Source: Rhodobacter sp.
Lineage (GTDB): Bacteria; Pseudomonadota; Alphaproteobacteria; Rhodobacterales; Rhodobacteraceae
Reading direction: 5' to 3'
NCBI GenBank assembly: GCA_020637515.1
Contig: JACKKG010000001.1
Coordinates: forward strand, 868,001-932,000
Length of the DNA stretch: 64,000 nt
In this document: positions 37,539-45,588 of the stretch, one piece after another
How positions within the stretch are numbered: position 1 is the stretch's first letter
Layout: every line of letters starts with the position of its first letter
Position numbers and translations under genes: made by a program
The notes under the pieces: model-generated
Seen by the model: only the letters and a program-made list of their open reading frames with translations
Database searches by the model: none
What the model was told of the DNA's origin: nothing

Positions 37539-38912
37539 TCAGCTTTCCAGAAGCCGGCGCAAGAGAACCAGGTCCTCGCTCAACTGCGAATCGGTTGCGC
37601 GCAGTTCCTCGACCTTGCGCACGCCGTGCAGGATGGTGGTGTGATCGCGGCCACCGAAGCGGCGGCCGATCTCGGGCAGGGACCGGGTTGTCATGTGCTT
37701 GGCCAGATACATGGCGATTTGCCGGGGCCGGGCGATGGTGCGCAAACGCTTGGGGCCGATCATGTCGGACAGGCGAATGTTGTAGTGCTCGGCCACCTTG
37801 CGCTGGATTTCCTCGACCGTGACCTTGCGCTCCGACGAGCGCAGGATGTCGGCCAGACAATCCTGCGCCAGGTCCAGCGTCACCTCTCGGCCCAGCAGCG
37901 AGGCCAGCGCGAACAGCCGCGTCAGCGCGCCTTCCAGCACCCGCACGTTGGTGGTGATGCGATGCGCCAGGAATTCGAGAACGTCGCCCGCGATCGCCAC
38001 ATCGCCATAATTGGCGCGGTTCTGGTCCACCTTCTGTTGCAAGATGCCCAGCCGCAATTCGTAGTCCGTCGGGTGCAGATCCACCACCAGCCCCGAGGAC
38101 AGCCGGCTCTTGATCCGCTCCTCGAGATCCTTGATCTCGCCCGGTGCGCGGTCGGCGGAAATCACGATCTGCTTGTTCTGGTCGATCAGCGCATTGAAGG
38201 TATGGAAGAATTCTTCCTGCGTGGATTCCTTGCCGGCGATGAACTGGACGTCATCGACCATCAGGATATCGACCGAACGGAACAGGCTCTTGAAGTCCAT
38301 GATCTGCTTTTCGCGCAGCGCCTGCACAAAGCGATACATGAACTGTTCGGCACTCAGGTAAAGGACGCGGGCCTCGGGGTTGCGGGCCTGCAATTCCCAG
38401 GCGATGGCGTGCATGAGATGCGTCTTGCCCAGCCCGACCCCGCCATACAGGAACAGCGGGTTGAACACCGCGGCGCCGCCCTCGGCCACGCGGCGCGCGG
38501 CGGCATGGGCCAGGGCATTGGGTTTGCCCACCACGAAATTGTCGAAGGTAAAGCGCGAATCCAGTGCCGCGCCGGGCAGGTCGTCATCGGCGCGCGCCGC
38601 GCCCGCGGGACGCGCGGCGGGTTCGACCGTGGCCAGCGTGCGTTGAACGCGCTCTTGCGACTGCGCGCTGCGCGCCAGCACCGTGATCTCGATGCGGTGC
38701 GCGACCGAATCGCGGACATTCAGCGCACCGACGATCTGGTCGGCATAATTGCGCGTCACCCAGTTGGCGATGAAATTGGTCGGCGCGCTCAATTGTGCGA
38801 CGCCGCCGTCGATTCGCGTCAGCTCCAGAGGGGCGATCCAGGTCGTGAAATTGTTGTCGCCGACCAATCTCCGAAGTTTGTTTTTCGCATCGCCCCACAC
38901 ACCGTTTGTCAT
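37539..38912 (-). CDS. dnaA: chromosomal replication initiator DnaA
   Basis: A 457-residue AAA+ initiator. Domain I starts WGDAKNKLRRLVGDNNF, and domain III holds Walker A YGGVGLGKTHLMHAI and Walker B VDILMVDDVQF. The C-terminal domain IV carries the DNA-binding helix-turn-helix with FGGRDHTTILHGV. An in-frame ATG at 38927 would add five residues; 38912 gives the usual MTN start. It is separated from rpsT by 447 bp that may contain its promoter. The gene is close to the replication-protein block, but the chromosomal origin was not identified here. Confidence 0.97.
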   Translation of the reverse strand: MTNGVWGDAKNKLRRLVGDNNFTTWIAPLELTRIDGGVAQLSAPTNFIANWVTRNYADQIVGALNVRDSVAHRIEITVLARSAQSQERVQRTLATVEPAARPAGAARADDDLPGAALDSRFTFDNFVVGKPNALAHAAARRVAEGGAAVFNPLFLYGGVGLGKTHLMHAIAWELQARNPEARVLYLSAEQFMYRFVQALREKQIMDFKSLFRSVDILMVDDVQFIAGKESTQEEFFHTFNALIDQNKQIVISADRAPGEIKDLEERIKSRLSSGLVVDLHPTDYELRLGILQQKVDQNRANYGDVAIAGDVLEFLAHRITTNVRVLEGALTRLFALASLLGREVTLDLAQDCLADILRSSERKVTVEEIQRKVAEHYNIRLSDMIGPKRLRTIARPRQIAMYLAKHMTTRSLPEIGRRFGGRDHTTILHGVRKVEELRATDSQLSEDLVLLRRLLES

Positions 38913-38927
38913 TCTGTCCCGACCCAT

Positions 38928-39301
38928 GGCCCGCTAAAAAAACGCGGGTTCTTCCAGTTCTTGTTTGTTTGGCCCGGTTTCCCCGGGTTCCTCTGATGCG
39001 ACCCAAACCCCACGGCCCGGCAGCGGGCCATGCTGACAGCGTCGGGGGGTCGGCTTCGTTCCCGGAAACGCAAGGGGCGCCTGCGCAAAACAGACAACAG
39101 CAAGCAGCGCGGACCGGTTGGTCCGTTCGGGCACGACACCGCGTTTCAGGCGACCCCCCCAGGGCTTTGTGAATCGCAAGGGCACGCTAGCAACAGGTCC
39201 GCGGGCGCGTCCACCGAACAACTTGCTTGACAGCGCCTGTTGCAAAAAGGAATCGGACCAGCGTGGGTTTCGTGCCACAGAGGCCCCTGGACCGGCATGA
39301 A
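38928..39301. other. dnaA upstream intergenic region
   Basis: About 375 bp without a supported gene. It holds repeated GGCCCG-type palindromes near 39016-39030 and a TTGACA (39227-39232) with no good -10 at the right distance. At best one weak DnaA-box-like site is seen (the complement of 39166-39176 reads near GATTCACAA). It probably contains the dnaA promoter, which reads to the left. No AT-rich unwinding element or cluster of DnaA boxes is visible. Confidence 0.5.
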
Positions 39302-39329
39302 AAAAGCGCACCCGAGGGCGCGCTTTTTC
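39302..39329. terminator. bidirectional terminator between rpsT and dnaA
   Basis: Arms AAAAAGCGC (39302-39310) and GCGCTTTTT (39321-39329) pair perfectly, with A/T-runs on both sides. On the minus strand it ends rpsT, and on the plus strand it would stop any rightward transcript. Confidence 0.88.
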
Positions 39330-39359
39330 TTTTAATTTTAAGAACTTGATCGCGTCGGA

Positions 39360-39626
39360 TCAGGCGTTCAGGGCCTTAACGCGCGACGCCAGGCGCGACA
39401 TCTTGCGCGCGGCGGTGTTCTTGTGCAGCACGCCCTTCGAGACGCCCCGCGCCAGTTCCGGCTGAACCTCAAGCAGCGCCGCCTTGGCGACCGCGGCATC
39501 GCCCGAGGCGATCGCTTCTTCCACCTTGCGCAGATAGGTGCGGATGCGCGAACGGCGGGCTTTGTTCACTTCAAAGCGGGCTTCGTTCTGGCGCGCGCGC
39601 TTCTTGGACTGGGGCGTATTGGCCAT
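39360..39626 (-). CDS. rpsT: 30S ribosomal protein S20
   Basis: An 88-residue basic protein starting MANTPQSKKRARQNEARF, typical for S20, with the helical body HKNTAARKMSRLASRVKAL at the end. The start at 39626 is chosen because homologues begin MAN. S20 binds 16S rRNA early in 30S assembly. The rpsT-dnaA neighbourhood is common in alphaproteobacteria. Confidence 0.97.
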   Translation of the reverse strand: MANTPQSKKRARQNEARFEVNKARRSRIRTYLRKVEEAIASGDAAVAKAALLEVQPELARGVSKGVLHKNTAARKMSRLASRVKALNA

Positions 39627-39885
39627 GTCTGGGCTCTTTCCGGGTCTGTTACAATATCGTTGCACACAGACCCGCCGATCCATCGGGATCAGGTCGATTC
39701 TTGCCTAAGCGGGCCCACGCGCATGTGAGGGCGGCATATAGGCCAATGCCGGCGGAAAGGAAACAGGAAAGTTGGCGCCCCGGGGCCCGCAAACGGTATG
39801 GACACGCCTGACAGGGTCCCGCACAGTTGGGGACAGGCCCGCAGCGGGCCCAGGCAAGCCGAAACCCGGAGGGGGCGCCCGCGCC

Positions 39886-40713
39886 ATGCAGATCCGACGA
39901 CTCACCGGCACGATCGGCGCCGAAATCCTGGATGCGGACCTGCGCCGCGACGACGACGCGGCCGCGATTCGGGCGGCCTTTGTCACGCATTCCGTCGTGG
40001 TGATCCGCGATCAGCGTCTGACCCCTGAGGACCATCTGGCCTTTGCCCGCCGCTTTGGCCCGATCAACGTCAACCGGTTCTTTGCCGCCCACCCTGAGCA
40101 TCGCGAAATCGCCCTGGTGCTGAAGGAACCCGACCAGACCGGCGCCATCGGCGAGGAGTGGCACACCGACCACGCCTATGACAGCGCGCCGGCGATGGGG
40201 TCGATTCTGCACGCGATCGAGACCCCGCCCTATGGTGGCGATACCGTCTTTGCGTCGATGGGCGCGGCCTATGAGGGCCTGTCCGAACGGTTCCGCGCGA
40301 TGATCGCAGGGCTCAGCGCCTGGCATTCCTCGCGCCATGTGTTCGGGGACACGCAGAAGGACACCGATTCGGTCCGCAGCGGGCGGGTCGGGAACGCGGC
40401 CGCCGCCACGCAGGATTCGCTGCATCCCGTCGTGATCCGGCACCCGCTGTCGGGCCGCAAGGGGCTGTTCGTGAATCCTCAGTTCACCACCCGGATCGAC
40501 GGACTGTTGCCGCTGGAATCCGAGTCCGTTCTGGGCGCGCTCTATCGGCACTGCCAAAAACCCGAGTTCCAGTGCCGCGTGTCGTGGCGGGCCGGCGACG
40601 TGACCCTGTGGGACAACCGCGCCACCTGGCACAAGGCGATCAACGACTATCAGGGCCACCGGCGGCTGATGCATCGGGTCACGGTCGAAGGCGTGCCCCT
40701 GACCGCTGCCTGA
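39886..40713 (+). CDS. TauD/TfdA-family Fe(II)/2-oxoglutarate dioxygenase
   Basis: A 275-residue non-heme iron dioxygenase. The facial triad is visible as HTDH (His and Asp of HxD, near residue 92) and the distal His in RLMHRVTVEG near 262, with an Arg nearby for 2-oxoglutarate. Other landmarks are GDVTLWDNRATWHKA and FVNPQFTTRI. Taurine is the best-known substrate, but family members also attack sulfonates, phenoxyacetates and many others, so the substrate is open. The ATG at 39886 follows a GGAGGGGGC stretch. It is divergent from rpsT and faces echA across a shared terminator. Confidence 0.87.
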   Translation: MQIRRLTGTIGAEILDADLRRDDDAAAIRAAFVTHSVVVIRDQRLTPEDHLAFARRFGPINVNRFFAAHPEHREIALVLKEPDQTGAIGEEWHTDHAYDSAPAMGSILHAIETPPYGGDTVFASMGAAYEGLSERFRAMIAGLSAWHSSRHVFGDTQKDTDSVRSGRVGNAAAATQDSLHPVVIRHPLSGRKGLFVNPQFTTRIDGLLPLESESVLGALYRHCQKPEFQCRVSWRAGDVTLWDNRATWHKAINDYQGHRRLMHRVTVEGVPLTAA

Positions 40714-40720
40714 ACGACAA

Positions 40721-40743
40721 AGGCCGGGCGAGGGGCCCGGCCT
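40721..40743. terminator. shared terminator of the convergent dioxygenase and echA genes
   Basis: A perfect 9-bp hairpin AGGCCGGGC / GCCCGGCCT with a 5-base loop lies between the two stop codons. T-runs are short, so rho dependence is possible. Confidence 0.7.
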
Positions 40744-40748
40744 GGTGT

Positions 40749-41525
40749 TCAACGGTCGCGGAACTGCGCTTCGCGCTTTTCCAGAAAGGCGCTCATGCCC
40801 TCTTTCTGGTCCTCGGTGTTGAACAGCGCGTGGAAGATGCGGCGCTCGAACAGGATGCCTTCGCGCAGCGTGGTCTCATAGCTGCGGTTCACGGCCTCTT
40901 TCACAACCTTGGTGGCGATGCCCGACTTCGACGCGATTTTCTGCGCCGCCGCCATCGCCTCGTCGATTAGTTTCTTGGCGGGGACAACACGGCTGACCAG
41001 GCCCGAGCGTTCGGCCTCGTCCGCATCCATGAAGCGGCCGGTCAGGTGCATGTCCATTGCCTTGGACTTGCCGACAAAACGCGTCAGACGCTGGGTGCCG
41101 CCAATGCCCGCGACGACGCCCAGGTTGATCTCGGGCTGGCCGAACTTGGCATTGTCGCCGGCAATGATGAAATCGCACATCATCGCCAGTTCGCAGCCAC
41201 CGCCCAGCGCGTAGCCCGCGACGGCGGCGATGATCGGCTTGCGAACGGCCAGCAGGGCGTCGGTTTCCGGGGTGAAAAAGTCCTCTTCGAACATCTCGAC
41301 GAAGCTTTTCTTCGACATTTCGCTGATGTCGGCCCCGGCGGCAAAGGCCTTTTCGGACCCGGTCAGGACGATGCAGCGCACCTTGTCGTTCTTGTCGGCC
41401 GCCCTGAGCGCATCGGCCAGTTCGCCCAGCAATTGCGAATTCAGCGCATTCAGCGCCTCGGGCCGGTTCAGACGGATCAGCGCAACGTAATGCGCGACCT
41501 CGACCACAATCGTTTCATACGCCAT
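40749..41525 (-). CDS. enoyl-CoA hydratase
   Basis: A 258-residue crotonase-family enzyme that hydrates trans-2-enoyl-CoA. It starts MAYETIVVEVAHYVALIRLN. The oxyanion-hole and catalytic region FAAGADISEM and GYALGGGCELAMMCD lie near 65-115, and the catalytic glutamates of the hydratase type are in GCELA and PEINLG. The tail FHALFNTEDQKEGMSAFLEKR is the standard short-chain EchA ending. It faces the dioxygenase gene and is divergent from nothing nearby. It could act on short fatty or branched-chain acyl-CoAs, including products of the ligases in this window, but that link is speculative. Confidence 0.92.
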   Translation of the reverse strand: MAYETIVVEVAHYVALIRLNRPEALNALNSQLLGELADALRAADKNDKVRCIVLTGSEKAFAAGADISEMSKKSFVEMFEEDFFTPETDALLAVRKPIIAAVAGYALGGGCELAMMCDFIIAGDNAKFGQPEINLGVVAGIGGTQRLTRFVGKSKAMDMHLTGRFMDADEAERSGLVSRVVPAKKLIDEAMAAAQKIASKSGIATKVVKEAVNRSYETTLREGILFERRIFHALFNTEDQKEGMSAFLEKREAQFRDR

Positions 41526-41585
41526 GAGGGGTTCCCTTTGGTCGTTTCCGCGCCCGTGCATATCAGGATGAGGCGGGCGATCAAG

Positions 41586-42449
41586 CTATCTCTGACAGGC
41601 GGGGCAGTAGTAGGTCGAGCGCCCGCCCTGCACGATACGGCGGATGGTCCCGTGGCAGTCCGGCGTCGGGCAGGGGGCGCCCTCGCGGTCGTAGACGCGA
41701 AAGGAATGCTGGAAATAACCCAGTTCGCCATCGGCCTGCCGATAGTCCCGCAGGCTTGAGCCGCCGGCGGTGATCGCCTCGGTCAGGACGGTGCGGATCT
41801 CTTGCGCCAGCCGGTCCAGCCGCGCGCGGCCGATCCGCCCGCCCGCGCGTTCGGGGTGGATGCCGGCCCGGTTCAGGGCCTCGCACACATAGATGTTGCC
41901 CAGCCCCGCGACCAACCGCTGATCCAGCAGCAACGCCTTGATGGGCCCCTTGCGCCCCTTGAGTCGTGCGGCCAGATGATCGGCCGAGAACCCGTTGCCC
42001 AAGGGTTCCGGCCCCAGCGCGGCCAGCAACGGGTGGCTTTCCAGGCCGGCCGTGGCCATCAGGTCCATCGCGCCGAAACGTCGCGGGTCGTTGAAGGTGA
42101 TGCGCGCGCCGCCTTCCATGTCCAGCACGACATGATCGTGTTTCTCGGCCACCGGGTGGGTGTGGTGGAACTGCCCCGGCACAAAGGGCGCGGTCAGGCC
42201 AGACACCGTCATCCGCCCCGACATGCCCAGATGGATCAGCAGCGTTTCGCCGGTGTCCAGGTCGGCCAGGATGTATTTCGACCGCCGGCGCAGGCGCTCG
42301 ACGCGCGCCCCGGTCAGCCGTTCGGCCATGCGCGGCGGAAAGGGCCAGCGCAAGTCGGGGCGGCGGATGTCGGCGCGCGCGATGCGCTGGCCCTCCATCG
42401 CCGGGGACAGCCCGCGGCGGACGGTTTCGACCTCGGGCAGTTCGGGCAT
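41586..42449 (-). CDS. mutM: formamidopyrimidine-DNA glycosylase
   Basis: A 287-residue base-excision enzyme removing 8-oxoguanine. The mature N-terminus PELPEVETVRRGL supplies the catalytic Pro and Glu. The middle contains HLGMSGRM, and the C-terminal zinc finger CPTPDCHGTIRRI ... YYCPACQR is complete. The start at 42449 follows from the invariant MPELPE. It is divergent from ubiE, as in most alphaproteobacteria. Confidence 0.97.
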   Translation of the reverse strand: MPELPEVETVRRGLSPAMEGQRIARADIRRPDLRWPFPPRMAERLTGARVERLRRRSKYILADLDTGETLLIHLGMSGRMTVSGLTAPFVPGQFHHTHPVAEKHDHVVLDMEGGARITFNDPRRFGAMDLMATAGLESHPLLAALGPEPLGNGFSADHLAARLKGRKGPIKALLLDQRLVAGLGNIYVCEALNRAGIHPERAGGRIGRARLDRLAQEIRTVLTEAITAGGSSLRDYRQADGELGYFQHSFRVYDREGAPCPTPDCHGTIRRIVQGGRSTYYCPACQR

Positions 42450-42614
42450 TGCGGGACCTCGGCGCGGGTGGGCACGGGGCCAACCTATCCGCCCGCGTCG
42501 CCGCCGACAACGGCGCGCGCCCGTGGCCGCCGTCACCCGCGGGCGTCCCGGTCGCATTGTGAGACCGGCCAACCTCGGCTAAGGAGGGGCAACGCGCAAG
42601 ATCACGGTGGCAGC

Positions 42615-43373
42615 ATGAGCCCGACGGACCAGACCCGCACCACGCATTTCGGTTTCCAGACCGTGGACGAGACCCGCAAGGCCGGCATGGTCCACGGGGT
42701 CTTTTCCTCGGTCGCGTCGAAATACGATGTCATGAACGACCTCATGAGCTTCAGCATTCACCGGGTCTGGAAGGACGCGATGATGGATTGGCTTGCGCCG
42801 CGCGGGGGTCAGCATCTGCTGGACGTCGCCGGCGGGACCGGCGATGTGGCCTTTCGGTTCCTGCAACGCGCCGGCGACACGGCGCGGGCGACGGTCCTCG
42901 ACATGACCGCGCCGATGCTGGACGAGGGTCGCAAACGGGCCGAGGCCGAACGGATGGCCGACCGGCTGGACTGGGTGGTGGGCGATGCCATGGCCCTGCC
43001 GTTCGCGGCGAACACCTTTGACGCCTACACGATCAGCTTCGGTATCCGCAACGTCGTCCGCATCCCGGACGCCCTGACCGAGGCCTACCGCGTGCTGAAA
43101 CCCGGCGGGCGGCTGATGGTGCTGGAATTCAGCCAGATCCCGAACGATCTGATGCAGAAGGTCTACGACCTCTATTCCTTCAACATCATCCCGCGCATGG
43201 GGCAGGTCGTGGCGGGGGACCGCGACAGCTATCAGTATCTGGTCGAATCGATCCGCAAATTCCCCGATCAAGAGACCTTTGCGGCAATGATCCGGCAGGC
43301 AGGCTTCGGGCAGGTGAAATACCGCAACCTGACGATGGGGATCGCCGCGCTGCATTCCGGATGGAAGATCTGA
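42615..43373 (+). CDS. ubiE: ubiquinone/menaquinone biosynthesis C-methyltransferase
   Basis: A 252-residue SAM-dependent methyltransferase acting on the benzoquinol ring. The SAM motif LLDVAGGTGDVAFR lies near residues 69-82, and UbiE-specific VHGVFSSVASKYDVMNDLMS and NVVRIPDALTEAYRVLKPGG are clear. The ATG at 42615 fits the family start. The stop is one base before the GTG start of ubiB, so the two quinone genes are translated together. Confidence 0.97.
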   Translation: MSPTDQTRTTHFGFQTVDETRKAGMVHGVFSSVASKYDVMNDLMSFSIHRVWKDAMMDWLAPRGGQHLLDVAGGTGDVAFRFLQRAGDTARATVLDMTAPMLDEGRKRAEAERMADRLDWVVGDAMALPFAANTFDAYTISFGIRNVVRIPDALTEAYRVLKPGGRLMVLEFSQIPNDLMQKVYDLYSFNIIPRMGQVVAGDRDSYQYLVESIRKFPDQETFAAMIRQAGFGQVKYRNLTMGIAALHSGWKI

Positions 43374-43374
43374 C

Positions 43375-44904
43375 GTGAAGGGCCCGCACAACCTCTGGCG
43401 GCTGATCCGCACGGGCGCGACGTTCGAACGAACCGGCGCGATGCGCGTCGTCCTCGAGGCGATGAATGTCCCGCCGCGCCTGCGGTTCGTCGCGCGGGTC
43501 ATGGGTTGGCCTTTTGCCTGGCTGGGACACAAGGGCGATCCGGCGCTGCCCCCCGTGACCCGGGCGCTGACCGCGCTGGGCCCGGCCTATATCAAGTTCG
43601 GGCAGATCCTTTCGACACGGCCCGACATCGTCGGTCTGGATCTGGCGAACCAGCTTCGCTACCTGCAGGACAAGCTGCCACCCTTCCCGACCGCGCAGGC
43701 GCGCCAGATGATCGAGGACGCGCTGGAACAGCCCGTGGATACGCTGTTTTCCGAGTTCTCGGAACCCGTGGCCGCGGCCTCGATCGCGCAGGTGCATCGC
43801 GCGCGCGCCGCCGAAACCGGCGCGGATGTCGCGGTCAAGGTGCTGCGCCCCGGCATTGTCAGGGCGTTCCGGCGCGATCTGGACGCCTTCTACCTGGCCG
43901 CCGGGATCATCGAACGCTTCCTTCCCTCGACCCGGCGGTTGCGGCCGACCGACGTGATCGCCCATTTCGAGGGCGTGGTCATGGGTGAACTGGACCTGCG
44001 CCTGGAAACCGCCGCCGCCGCCGAATTCGCCGCAAACACCGAAGCCGACGCCGGGTTTCGCGTGCCGAGCCCGGTGTGGAGCCTGTCGGCGCGCAGCGTG
44101 ATGACGCTGGGCTGGGCCGAGGGGGTCTCGCTGGGCGACAACGCGGCCATCGACGCGCTGGGCGTGGACCGGATCGAGCTGGGCGAACGGGTGCTGCGGC
44201 TGTTCCTCAGCCACGCGCTGCGCGACGGCTATTTCCACGCCGACATGCATCAGGGCAACCTGAAGGTCGCGCCGAACGGTGACCTGATCGCCTATGATTT
44301 TGGCATCATGGGGTCGATCGACGAGTACACCCGCCGGGTCTATGCCGAGATCCTCTACGGTTTCATCCGCAAGGACTACCGCCGTGTTGCCGAGGTGCAT
44401 TTCGAAGCCGGCTATGTCCCCGCCGACCGCGACATCGACGAATTCGCGCGCGCGCTCAGGGCGGTCGGCGAGCCGATCTTCGGGATGCAGGCGGACCGGA
44501 TCTCGATGGCGCGCCTGCTGAATTATCTGTTCGACGTGACGGAACGGTTCGGAATGCAGACCCGGACCGAGCTGATCTTGTTGCAGCGGACGATGGTTGT
44601 CGTCGAAGGGGTCGCGCGGTCGCTGAACCCGTCGATCAATATCTGGACCGTCGCGCAGCCGGTGGTCGAGGATTACATCCGCACCAATCTGGGGCCGGCC
44701 GCGTTGATGCGCGATCTGGCGCGGGCGGCCCAGGTTCTGGGCCGGTTCGGACCGCATCTGCCCAGTGCGATCGAACAGGCCCTCATCGGTCTGCGCACGC
44801 CGCGGCAGGCGCCCGAACCGCGGCGCGATCTGTCCGCGCTGGCATGGTTCCTGGCGGGTGCCGGGCTTGCGGGTGTGGTGGCCCTGACCGCGCTGCTGAT
44901 CTGA
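43375..44904 (+). CDS. ubiB: UbiB-family ubiquinone biosynthesis kinase-like protein
   Basis: A 509-residue atypical kinase-like ATPase (ADCK/UbiB) needed for coenzyme Q. The family motif KxGQ appears as YIKFGQILSTRPDI near residues 72-85, and the A-rich nucleotide loop as AAASIAQVHRA. The catalytic-site-like motifs HADMHQGNL and YDFGIMGS follow. A C-terminal membrane helix (WFLAGAGLAGVVALTALLI) anchors it. It starts with GTG at 43375, one base after ubiE. The family is thought to extract hydrophobic quinone precursors from the membrane. Confidence 0.95.
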   Translation: MKGPHNLWRLIRTGATFERTGAMRVVLEAMNVPPRLRFVARVMGWPFAWLGHKGDPALPPVTRALTALGPAYIKFGQILSTRPDIVGLDLANQLRYLQDKLPPFPTAQARQMIEDALEQPVDTLFSEFSEPVAAASIAQVHRARAAETGADVAVKVLRPGIVRAFRRDLDAFYLAAGIIERFLPSTRRLRPTDVIAHFEGVVMGELDLRLETAAAAEFAANTEADAGFRVPSPVWSLSARSVMTLGWAEGVSLGDNAAIDALGVDRIELGERVLRLFLSHALRDGYFHADMHQGNLKVAPNGDLIAYDFGIMGSIDEYTRRVYAEILYGFIRKDYRRVAEVHFEAGYVPADRDIDEFARALRAVGEPIFGMQADRISMARLLNYLFDVTERFGMQTRTELILLQRTMVVVEGVARSLNPSINIWTVAQPVVEDYIRTNLGPAALMRDLARAAQVLGRFGPHLPSAIEQALIGLRTPRQAPEPRRDLSALAWFLAGAGLAGVVALTALLI

Positions 44905-44930
44905 ACCGCGGCCCGTCGGGTCCTGGCCGA

Positions 44931-45575
44931 TCATGCGGCCGGGCGGCGCAATCCGGTCACGCTCGCGCTGTCCACCATCAGGCCACCCGGCATGACCAGC
45001 ATCGTCGCGCCGTTTTCATAACGCGCTTCCAGCACCGGGACATAGGCCGCGACCGGCTGGGTATCCAGAATCGAATCTCCCTGCCGCGATTCCACCTCGA
45101 ACGTGTAGGTGCCGTCGGGCAGGGGCGAGCCGCTGCTGTCGAGCCCGTCCCATTGGTAGCTTTGCAACGCCGGGTCGATCGCGCGGCTATCGACGATCGC
45201 CCCGGTCGAATCGCGCACGATCAGCGTCGCCGAATCCGCCCCCAGTGCCGGGTCCGGCGCCAAGGCGACGGGGTCGCCGCCATACCAGGCGCCGCCGAAC
45301 ACGCGCGCCTCCATACCGACCCAGGACCCCAGGTCCGACAGCCCGCCCTGGCCCAGCATCGCGTTCAGCAACTGGTTGGTGAAGGTTTGCTGCTCGACCC
45401 CGGCAAAGGTGGCGAGCTGCACTGCGAAATCCGAGGCATCCATCGGGTTCAGCGGGTCCTGGTTCTGCATCTGAACGGTCAACATGTTGAGAAACGTCAG
45501 ATAGTCCGACTGATTGGTCGATGTCTGTGCACCGGCTGCGGCGCCGCTGGTGCTGAACGATGAGGTGATCTGCAT
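44931..45575 (-). CDS. flgD: flagellar hook-capping protein FlgD
   Basis: A 214-residue protein that caps the growing hook and is then discarded. The conserved N-terminus DYLTFLNMLTVQMQNQDPLN and FAVQLATFAGVEQQ is diagnostic. The middle holds a Tudor-like/FLG-domain with DGTYTFEVESRQGD. The start at 45575 (MQITSSFST) is preceded by GGAGACC. It lies downstream of fliK on the same strand with 13 bp between them, so hook assembly and hook-length control are co-transcribed. Confidence 0.9.
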   Translation of the reverse strand: MQITSSFSTSGAAAGAQTSTNQSDYLTFLNMLTVQMQNQDPLNPMDASDFAVQLATFAGVEQQTFTNQLLNAMLGQGGLSDLGSWVGMEARVFGGAWYGGDPVALAPDPALGADSATLIVRDSTGAIVDSRAIDPALQSYQWDGLDSSGSPLPDGTYTFEVESRQGDSILDTQPVAAYVPVLEARYENGATMLVMPGGLMVDSASVTGLRRPAA

Positions 45576-45588
45576 GGAGGGTCTCCGG

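Noticed and set aside
38928..39359. Chromosomal origin oriC
   Set aside because: No cluster of DnaA boxes and no AT-rich unwinding element were seen.
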